14,271 nt of DNA from assembly GCA_002329385.1 (NCBI GenBank), contig DCTR01000024.1, positions 45,654 to 59,924 of the forward strand, given 5' to 3'. Positions 7,835 to 13,440 of the stretch are shown one piece after another. The translations under genes and the position numbers were made by a program. The first letter of the stretch is position 1, and every line of letters starts with the position of its first letter. The DNA is from Candidatus Shapirobacteria bacterium UBA1435 (lineage in GTDB: Bacteria; Patescibacteriota; Microgenomatia; UBA12405). The notes beneath the pieces are model-generated. The model made no database searches, was not told the DNA's origin, and saw only the letters and a list, made by a program, of their open reading frames with translations.

Positions 7835-8248
7835 ATGCCGGTTGCAGGTAAAAAAATACCGCTTTTTGCATTTGCCCTTCTTCTCGTCTCTGTCCCGATA
7901 TTTATTTCACTAACCAACATCCTCCAGGCTTATCGCGACCCGCGTTTCTCAAACATTAGTCGCCAGCTCTCTCCGTTTATTAATTCCGGACATTCGGTCT
8001 TTGTGCTCACCTCTTCTCGTCGTCTCAACCGCTTGACCACCATCCAAAAAACAAAAGCGGATGATCTTTTTCGCAGTTATCAGTCGAAAGATGCCAGTCA
8101 ACTAATCGATTTGACAAAAATTTATTTACCCCAGCTTATTGTCTATCAGCCGACTTCCTCCTCCGATATCTACCTTGGCTTTTTAAAAACTTATTATTAT
8201 CCTTATCGGTTTGCCGACCAGTGCGTCCTATATCGCCTAAGAGATTAA
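7835..8248 (+). CDS. Unrecognised membrane-anchored protein, 137 aa
   Basis: A basic N-terminus (GKK) and one hydrophobic helix at about residues 9-31 resemble a signal anchor, leaving about 105 residues probably outside the membrane. The soluble part contains SVFVLTSSRRLNRLTTIQKT, a helical middle, the strand PQLIVYQPT, and ends in YPYRFADQCVLYRLRD. The fold looks like a small alpha/beta domain. It is reminiscent of the terminal extracytoplasmic domain of PMT-type (GT39) mannosyltransferases, but the multi-membrane catalytic part of such an enzyme is absent, so this is only a suggestion. It sits 36 bases after the GT2 gene and 4 bases before the next gene, in the same direction, so it likely belongs to the same transcript. 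Confidence 0.7.
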   Translation: MPVAGKKIPLFAFALLLVSVPIFISLTNILQAYRDPRFSNISRQLSPFINSGHSVFVLTSSRRLNRLTTIQKTKADDLFRSYQSKDASQLIDLTKIYLPQLIVYQPTSSSDIYLGFLKTYYYPYRFADQCVLYRLRD

Positions 8249-8252
8249 CCCT

Positions 8253-8633
8253 ATGACGTTATTCCAATCAATTTTTCGCACTCTTTCCGCCATTGGTCGC
8301 TTTTGGCAAAATCCCCACCACCTCAAGCTTTTTCAGTTTAATCTATTCTTGATTTCCCTTCAGCTCCTATATCTTATCTTTCGTTTTTCCGAACTTCCTC
8401 CCCAGGTCCCTTTGTATTTTTCTCTACCCTGGGGGGATGGCCGCCTGGCCCCTGCCTCCAGCCTCTTTCTTCTGCCGACTTTTTCCATTTTGATTACCAT
8501 CATCAACCATCTTGTCGCCATTTTTTTGGTTTCCCAACACCTCCTTTTCTCCTATTTATTAATTATCTTTTCTCTGGTGTTTTCCGTCTTTTCCTCCGTC
8601 AGCCTTTTCCATATTATTGGCCTTGCCGTTTAA
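8253..8633 (+). CDS. Small three-helix membrane protein, DUF1648-like segment
   Basis: Protein of 126 aa with hydrophobic helices at about residues 27-45, 67-92 and 95-124. Between the first two is ELPPQVPLYFSLPWGDGRLA, which recalls the LPxxVPxHF...G segment of DUF1648 membrane domains, though the usual His is Tyr here. No catalytic motif is visible. It lies 4 bases after the preceding stop and 3 bases before the WecA/MraY-like gene, so it is almost certainly cotranscribed with them; a supporting role in the same membrane glycan pathway is inference from position. No Shine-Dalgarno is present before the ATG. Confidence 0.65.
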   Translation: MTLFQSIFRTLSAIGRFWQNPHHLKLFQFNLFLISLQLLYLIFRFSELPPQVPLYFSLPWGDGRLAPASSLFLLPTFSILITIINHLVAIFLVSQHLLFSYLLIIFSLVFSVFSSVSLFHIIGLAV

Positions 8634-8636
8634 TTT

Positions 8637-9692
8637 ATGAATTTTACCTTTTTTCTCGCCATTTTTATTTCCTTCCGCGTTTCTTTCATCGTCACTCCCT
8701 TTGTGGTCAAGTTTTTTGTCTCTCATGGGCTGGTCGAAGACCCGGTTCAAAAACAGAAAAAAACCCACAATGCCACCGCCACCACCCCTGTCCCGCGGGG
8801 TGGGGGAATCCCCATTTTTCTTTCTGTCCTGGTCACCTGTTTAATTTTTTTGCCGCTCGATCACCACCTTCTCTCCATCCTCATCGCCGCTCTGGTTACC
8901 CTTGTTGTTGGTTTGGTTGATGACATTTTTGACATCAGTCCCCACCTTCGTCTTTTCACCAACGTCCTCTCCGGCCTGATTATCATCAGTTCTGGTATAG
9001 GTATTGCCTATCTCTCTAATCCCTTTGGTGGGGTTATCGACTTTAGTCGCTTCGTCTATAGTTTTGACTATTTTGGCCGCCATCAAATTTGGTTAATTTC
9101 TGATCTTCTGGCCATTTTTTGGATTGTCTGGTGCACCAACATTGTTGGCTGGGCTGCCGGTGTTGAGGGCCAACTTCCTGGCTTTGTCGCTATCTCCGCC
9201 ATTTTTATTGGTATCCTTGGTCTAAAGTATTCGGCTGATATCTCGCAGTGGCCGGTAATTATTCTTGCCGGTGCCGTTGCCGGCGGCTACCTTGGTTTTC
9301 TTCCTTTCAACTTTTCTCCCCAAAAAATAATGCCAGGTTACAGTGGTAAAAGTTTAGCCGGTCTATTTTTATCGGTCCTTTCCATTCTCTCCGGGGCAAA
9401 ACTTGCCACCCTGATTTTTCTTCTCGGTATCCCCATGCTCGATGCTATTTTTGTCATTATCCGTCGCCTAAAACATCGTCGGTCGATTTTCTATGCTGAT
9501 GGCCAACATCTCCACCACCGTCTTTTGCATCTCGGTTGGTCTCGTCGCCGGATAGCTATCTTCTATTGGTCAATTAGTCTTATTCTCGGCCTCCTTTCTC
9601 TTTTCCTAAACAGTCAACAGAAATTCTACGCTTTATTTGGCCTTTTTATCCTTTTTGTCGGTTTTACTCTTAAATTATCTCGGCGTATTTAG
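8637..9692 (+). CDS. WecA/MraY-like phosphoglycosyltransferase with altered active site
   Basis: Polytopic protein of 351 aa, about ten membrane segments, matching the polyprenyl-phosphate N-acetylhexosamine-1-phosphate transferase superfamily (GT4-type). These enzymes load the first sugar phosphate onto undecaprenyl phosphate. Recognisable motifs are PVPRGGGIPIF (51-61), the VDDIFD aspartates (D95-D96) and the cytosolic histidine loop YADGQHLHHRLLHLGW (286-301). Two other signatures are changed: the usual NxxNxxDGxDGL reads NIVGWAAGVEGQL (168-180), so N, D, D become G171, A174, E177; and the usual GDxGS loop reads GYSGKS (234-239), so Asp becomes Tyr235. It may be a divergent enzyme or a non-catalytic relative. 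It is the last gene of the plus-strand block and its end overlaps the convergent lipoprotein gene by 23 bases. Confidence 0.87.
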   Translation: MNFTFFLAIFISFRVSFIVTPFVVKFFVSHGLVEDPVQKQKKTHNATATTPVPRGGGIPIFLSVLVTCLIFLPLDHHLLSILIAALVTLVVGLVDDIFDISPHLRLFTNVLSGLIIISSGIGIAYLSNPFGGVIDFSRFVYSFDYFGRHQIWLISDLLAIFWIVWCTNIVGWAAGVEGQLPGFVAISAIFIGILGLKYSADISQWPVIILAGAVAGGYLGFLPFNFSPQKIMPGYSGKSLAGLFLSVLSILSGAKLATLIFLLGIPMLDAIFVIIRRLKHRRSIFYADGQHLHHRLLHLGWSRRRIAIFYWSISLILGLLSLFLNSQQKFYALFGLFILFVGFTLKLSRRI

Positions 9693-10482
9693 CATTAACC
9701 CATCCGCTTTTTCCGTTCCCTAAGTCGATTTTGTACCAACCTTCTTGTTCCTCCAGTAAGTCGTATTTTTCTCCCGGGTTTACCTTTTTTACTTCAATCG
9801 ATCCTGAGTTTGGTTGTTCCCTGACTCTAAGCCACCCCGTCTCGGTTTCCTTAATCAATATCCGTTTTTTTATCGTTATTTCCGCCGTATCGGTTGGAGT
9901 TGGTTCTTCCGTTATTTCCAATTGTTCTTTCTGTGATGCCAAATTTGCCTCAATTACCAGCTGGTATCCCTTTATTGCTTTCACGAAGACATTCAATCCT
10001 TTATAGGCCGGATAGGTTATCGATACTTGTCTGTCCCCTTGGCCGATATCGTCCAGTCTCATTGGTGTGAACCCTTTTACCTCTCCGTCAATATGCACCG
10101 ACGATTTGTCTGGGCTACCGCTGATCATTATTCCTGCTTTTTTACCATCTCCGGTCTTCTCCATATACAAAATGTATCCTCCCGACTGTTCCTCGCTTTT
10201 CCCAAACTCCCAATCAACCACCGTGTTCACATTATTGTGTAGCATTAGTTTTCTCGTCCATGTTTGTCCCTCTGCCTCCATTTTTATCTCGATCTCTCCT
10301 GGCACCAGGCTGCTGTTTTTATACGGCGTTACCCCCGCTTCCTTGCCGTTAATAAATACCTTGGCTGTCACGTTGCTCATTATCTCTACGGCTGATTTTT
10401 TTGGTATTAGCCCGCATCCTCCCAAAATCACTGCCAACATTGCCACTATCGTCATCTGTGTTCTTTTTGGTTTCAACATCAT
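9670..10482 (-). CDS. PEGA and SH3b domain lipoprotein
   Basis: Protein of 270 aa. A basic start and hydrophobic segment end in the lipobox LGGC (residues 20-23), so it is probably processed and lipid-anchored at C23 on the outer face of the membrane. Two PEGA-like modules follow: residues 32-70 (VFINGKEAGVTPY) and 117-160 (VHIDGEVKGFTPMRLDDI), each with the strand-GxxxGxTP pattern. A Thr/Pro/Glu linker (about 190-200) leads to a bacterial SH3 domain (215-270) with LRVREQPN and GWVNAKYAEII, typical of domains that bind peptidoglycan or surface ligands. Two adjacent ATGs mark the start. It is monocistronic and divergent from the CapA-like gene, with its 3' end overlapping the WecA-like gene tail to tail. 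A wall-binding role is inferred from domains. Confidence 0.88.
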   Translation of the reverse strand: MMLKPKRTQMTIVAMLAVILGGCGLIPKKSAVEIMSNVTAKVFINGKEAGVTPYKNSSLVPGEIEIKMEAEGQTWTRKLMLHNNVNTVVDWEFGKSEEQSGGYILYMEKTGDGKKAGIMISGSPDKSSVHIDGEVKGFTPMRLDDIGQGDRQVSITYPAYKGLNVFVKAIKGYQLVIEANLASQKEQLEITEEPTPTDTAEITIKKRILIKETETGWLRVREQPNSGSIEVKKVNPGEKYDLLEEQEGWYKIDLGNGKSGWVNAKYAEII

Positions 10483-10491
10483 TGCTTATAA

Positions 10492-10497
10492 ATTATA
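10492..10497 (-). promoter_or_regulatory. -10 hexamer of the PEGA/SH3b lipoprotein gene
   Basis: TATAAT on the minus strand lies nine bases before the first ATG (10482). The predicted start point is near 10485, leaving a leader of only a few bases, so the mRNA may be nearly leaderless. The -35 region would fall at about 10515-10520 (TTCTTG), a poor match, inside the loop of the dyad at 10506-10532. Confidence 0.45.
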
Positions 10498-10505
10498 TCT
10501 TCATT

Positions 10506-10532
10506 TTTTAGCAGCAAGAAGGCCTGCTTAAA
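10506..10532. promoter_or_regulatory. Imperfect dyad between divergent genes
   Basis: AGCAG (10510-10514) pairs with CTGCT (10524-10528) around a 9-base loop; after one T-T mismatch, three more T-A pairs extend the arms. It covers the expected -35 region of the lipoprotein promoter and lies 46 bases before the CapA-like start, so an operator is conceivable. It lacks a following T run in the orientation needed for a terminator of either flanking gene. Confidence 0.22.
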
Positions 10533-10578
10533 TTATTGTCACCCAAATATGTATCGTCAATTTCTCTGCTAACATCAA

Positions 10579-11676
10579 ATGATGCTTCGTCGTCTTCTGT
10601 TTGTCACTTTTACCCTGGCATTTTTTAGTGTTGGTGTTCCATTTCTCTTCTCCTTTTCCGGTCGTCAAATTCACTGCCCAAATAGCAAAAGCTTGGGTTA
10701 TTGGCCTGAAAATAAAGCAAATAGTCTCTTCGATGCCCAAGCCTTCTGGATGTGTGTTTTTTCTTTATCATCGGGGCCGTCAGACGTAGTTTCACCTCTC
10801 GACTTTGGTTCTCTTCGTCTACCTTCTCCAACCGTTATCCCCACCTCCATCCCTTCTCCGGCTCCGCTTCCTCTTGCCCACATCGGTCTCGTTGGTGACC
10901 TTGGTCTGGGTCGTCACATCACCTCCACCGCCCGGCGCAAAAACGATTTCAATTGGAGTTTTGCCGTTGTCTCTCCTTGGCTAAAATCAAACGACTTTAA
11001 TCTGGCCAATCTGGAGAGTCCCATCATCCCCAATTGCCCCGAGGGCAAAACCGGCACCTTTACTTTTTGCGGTGACGACAGGTTTCTACCTTATCTTTCG
11101 GAAAATAGGTTTACTTTGAACCTGGCGAACAATCATATTTTCAATTATGGTCGTGATGGTTTTTTCCAAACAATTGACTATCTGGACCAGCACCACATTG
11201 GTCATTTCTATTCTCACCCTCCTGACTTCAAATTCACCACCCAAACCGTCGACGGAATTAGCTTTGGCTTTTTGGGCTACGATTTTGTTACTAACCCAAA
11301 ATTTAGCCCAAAGGATATTCTTTCCGATGTTCGTCTTTACGATCCCCAGGTAAATTGGCTGGTCGTCTCCCTTCATTGGGGCAATGAATATCAACCTGCC
11401 CCCGAAAAGTGGCGCATTGATTTGGCTCACCAACTAGTCGATGCTGGTGCCGACATTATCCACGGACACCACCCTCACGTCTGGCAACCCCCCGAAATAT
11501 ACCGGCAAAAACCCATCTTTTACTCTTTTGGCAATTTTATTTTCGATCAAAGTTGGTCCTACGAAACCTCTCACTCCCAAATCGTCCGCCTCACTCTCTC
11601 TGCCACCGACCTTGTCCAGACCGATTATTATCCAATCGCCATCCTCCACAATTCCCAGCCGCAGATTACCGATTGA
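10579..11676 (+). CDS. CapA-like metallophosphatase-fold protein (PGA_cap domain)
   Basis: Protein of 365 aa. The N-terminus has a hydrophobic segment (about 5-25) acting as signal or anchor, then a Cys-containing region and a Pro/Ser-rich linker (82-99). The catalytic-type domain spans about 100-355: GDLGLGR (106-112), NLESP (144-148), NLANNH (181-186), SLHWGNEY (264-271), HGHHPH (295-300) and FGNFIFDQ (317-324). These are the metal-binding and active-site motifs of the CapA family within the calcineurin-like phosphoesterase fold, linked in Bacillus to poly-gamma-glutamate capsule; most homologues elsewhere have no proven substrate. No CapB/CapC genes are here, so capsule synthesis should not be assumed. 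Start is the first of two ATGs with no Shine-Dalgarno. Its stop overlaps the convergent LOG-like gene by 11 bases. Confidence 0.92.
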   Translation: MMLRRLLFVTFTLAFFSVGVPFLFSFSGRQIHCPNSKSLGYWPENKANSLFDAQAFWMCVFSLSSGPSDVVSPLDFGSLRLPSPTVIPTSIPSPAPLPLAHIGLVGDLGLGRHITSTARRKNDFNWSFAVVSPWLKSNDFNLANLESPIIPNCPEGKTGTFTFCGDDRFLPYLSENRFTLNLANNHIFNYGRDGFFQTIDYLDQHHIGHFYSHPPDFKFTTQTVDGISFGFLGYDFVTNPKFSPKDILSDVRLYDPQVNWLVVSLHWGNEYQPAPEKWRIDLAHQLVDAGADIIHGHHPHVWQPPEIYRQKPIFYSFGNFIFDQSWSYETSHSQIVRLTLSATDLVQTDYYPIAILHNSQPQITD

Positions 11677-12241
11677 CCCTCTTTAGTATTTCCAGCACCT
11701 TTGCTGGCCTGCTCGTCGTTTCTACTACGTCCTGCTCGATCTCCTCCATCTCCAGGTTATTGATTATTTCCTTAACTATTTTCTTCCAGCATTTTCCAAA
11801 AAATATCAACGGTTCGTGCCTGCCGTATTCAAATTTTGCCATTTCCCATGTTAGTCCCACTTCCGAAAGCGTACCCGCTCCGCCCTTAAATACTACAAAA
11901 GCATCGGCTATTTCGACCAATTTGGCCATTCTTTCCTGATAGTTGTTGGCTGTGTATACCTTATCCGCCAGCTCCATATTCGACTTGTCAATCCCTTCAT
12001 AATTCCCCGGCTCCTTTTTGGGGTTTAACACCACTGTCTCCACTTTCCCCCCGCCCTCTTTTGCTCCCAGTGTCGACGCCAGCATCACCCCCGGCCCACC
12101 GCCGTTAACTACAATATATCCGTTTTCCGCCAATAGTTTTGCCACTTTTTCTGCCTCGACAAAGTGTTTGTCATCCCTCTTTGCCGAACCGTCTCCAAAA
12201 AAAGCCACTCTTCTGATTTTCTTCCTCGTCTCACTTATCAT
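11666..12241 (-). CDS. LOG-like SLOG-superfamily protein (TIGR00725-type)
   Basis: Protein of 191 aa with a Rossmann-like fold. Key segments are the opening strand RVAFFGDGSA (11-20), NGGGPGVM (46-53), the arginine in NYQERMAKL (R104) and KGGAGTLSEVGLTWEMA (119-135). The usual LOG signature is PGGxGTxxE; here the Pro is Lys, which fits the relatives of the TIGR00725 type better than canonical LOG phosphoribohydrolases that release cytokinin-like bases from nucleotides. A nucleotide-binding or nucleotide-hydrolysing role is likely; the substrate is unknown. The ATG at 12241 overlaps the 3' end of the Rpe-like gene by 11 bases, indicating one transcript. The old label 'lysine decarboxylase' sometimes given to this family is misleading. 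Confidence 0.85.
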   Translation of the reverse strand: MISETRKKIRRVAFFGDGSAKRDDKHFVEAEKVAKLLAENGYIVVNGGGPGVMLASTLGAKEGGGKVETVVLNPKKEPGNYEGIDKSNMELADKVYTANNYQERMAKLVEIADAFVVFKGGAGTLSEVGLTWEMAKFEYGRHEPLIFFGKCWKKIVKEIINNLEMEEIEQDVVETTSRPAKVLEILKRVNR

Positions 12242-12872
12242 TTATTTTTCCGTTTAATTTTAACCAGTTGTTCTCCATCTTATCACCTTCCCATATCGCC
12301 TTGCCGCAGTAAAAAATATTCACCCCCGCCTTGTCAAATTTGTCGATATTGTCTTCACTGATTCCTCCGTCAACCCCTACCGCATATTGCCCCCCCCGGC
12401 TGTTTCTTAGTGATATTGCTTGTTCTATCTTCCCCCACACTCTCTCGTCAATCGGGTGGTCGCCAAATCCCGCCTTTCTTGCCATAATCAGCACTACGTC
12501 TGTATCTTGGGGGATGTCGCCGATTTCTGTCTCTATATCGAATGCCAGTCCGGCCTCCATCCCTTCGTTCTTGACCCTGTTCACAAATTCTTTTCTGTTG
12601 CTCATCATTTCCACTTGGCCGATTATTCGGCTTGCCCCGACAAACATACACTTGTTTATCCAGCTTATTGGCTCTTTAGTCATTAAATGTATGTCCAGTA
12701 AAGCCGAAAGCTGTTCGTTTGTCTCTGCCAGCAGCTCCAGTTCAAACGTCTTGCCTTCTGTAAATATGCCATCCGTCACGTCTATCTGCAGCCACCTTGT
12801 CAATTTAATTGCCCGGTTTATCTTTTCTTCCACCTGCCTGTAATTTTTGTCAAATACTGTCGGGATTATCAT
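12231..12872 (-). CDS. Ribulose-phosphate 3-epimerase-like TIM-barrel protein
   Basis: Protein of 213 aa, close to the usual length of about 220. The Rpe motifs appear in order: LQIDVTDGIF (28-37, normally HxDVMDGxF), LDIHLMTKEP (59-68), VLIMARKAGFGD (127-138, normally VNPGFGGQ) and VGVDGGIS (165-172). Of the four metal ligands known in Rpe, Asp31, His62 and Asp168 are kept while the first His is Gln29. Rpe interconverts ribulose-5-phosphate and xylulose-5-phosphate in the pentose phosphate pathway; the replaced ligand and altered PGFGGQ loop leave room for a related sugar-phosphate epimerase activity. It lies between the VTT-like and LOG-like genes, 10 bases after the former. AAGG four bases before the ATG is one of the few Shine-Dalgarno-like sites in the window. 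Confidence 0.8.
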   Translation of the reverse strand: MIIPTVFDKNYRQVEEKINRAIKLTRWLQIDVTDGIFTEGKTFELELLAETNEQLSALLDIHLMTKEPISWINKCMFVGASRIIGQVEMMSNRKEFVNRVKNEGMEAGLAFDIETEIGDIPQDTDVVLIMARKAGFGDHPIDERVWGKIEQAISLRNSRGGQYAVGVDGGISEDNIDKFDKAGVNIFYCGKAIWEGDKMENNWLKLNGKINDK

Positions 12873-12882
12873 TTAGCCTTGA

Positions 12883-13440
12883 TTAAATTTTATCATTGCT
12901 CCAAAATGCCAAAACGCCGCTACTGATAAGTAAAAACCTAATAAATTTCCCCAAAAAAGTTGGCAAAATATATTTAGGGTAGGGGATTCGCAAGTACCCG
13001 GCTATCAACCCGATCAGGTCATAAGGGAATGGAATTAGTGACCAAAATAGCAACGCCCATGGTCCGAATTTCTGGATCGAATTTTGAATTTTTTTAACCT
13101 TTTCTGATGTGGGTAATAGCTCCTCACCGCTTCTTCCCGCTAACCAGCCAACACTGTCGTTGACTGCCATTCCCCCTGCCGACGCCATGGCCAACCCCAA
13201 CACGTTCATCCTCGTTGATAAACTTGGCAGCAAAAACATTCCCGGCCCCGATAACATATTGAAAAAGAACACTCCCGGGTATCCAAACCCGACAAACGGC
13301 TCTGGGTTTAATGCGATTACCGCCGTCAACGCCAAAAAACCAATTCCCCAGGCAATCACCCCCAAATGAAAATATTTCGATTTACGGATTTTCTTTCCCC
13401 ACCAGCATGCCCATCTCCACCAGTCGGCAGCTATAGCCAT
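12883..13440 (-). CDS. VTT/DedA-like (SNARE-associated Golgi family) membrane protein
   Basis: Polytopic membrane protein. From NPEPFVGFGYPGVFFFN onward it follows the VTT pattern: a hydrophobic hairpin, NDSVGWLAGRSG (normally N...YxxGR.G), a charged loop, then FGPWALLFWSLIPFPYDLIGLIAGYL and a final GKFIRFLLI helix. DedA/VTT proteins are linked to lipid or undecaprenyl-phosphate flipping. The start is uncertain. ATG 13440 overlaps GAPDH by 59 bases, and the Trp-rich residues this adds look like a frame shadow of the conserved GAPDH end. TTG 13362 or GTG 13356, just past the GAPDH stop, would remove the overlap and still begin before the first membrane helix. ATG 13452 and GTG 13461 overlap even more. 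Confidence 0.83.
   Translation of the reverse strand: MAIAADWWRWACWWGKKIRKSKYFHLGVIAWGIGFLALTAVIALNPEPFVGFGYPGVFFFNMLSGPGMFLLPSLSTRMNVLGLAMASAGGMAVNDSVGWLAGRSGEELLPTSEKVKKIQNSIQKFGPWALLFWSLIPFPYDLIGLIAGYLRIPYPKYILPTFLGKFIRFLLISSGVLAFWSNDKI

Noticed and set aside
10067..10531. A 154-codon plus-strand open frame opposite the lipoprotein gene.
   Set aside because: The opposite strand has a lipobox, PEGA modules and an SH3b domain; this frame has no family signature and runs into the divergent promoter region.
10506..10532. An intrinsic terminator between the lipoprotein and CapA-like genes.
   Set aside because: The genes diverge, so no terminator is needed, and the T run precedes rather than follows the hairpin on the plus strand.
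12331..12843. A 170-codon plus-strand open frame opposite the Rpe-like gene.
   Set aside because: Antisense shadow: the minus strand carries Rpe motifs in the expected order, and this frame shows only low-complexity Ser-rich text.
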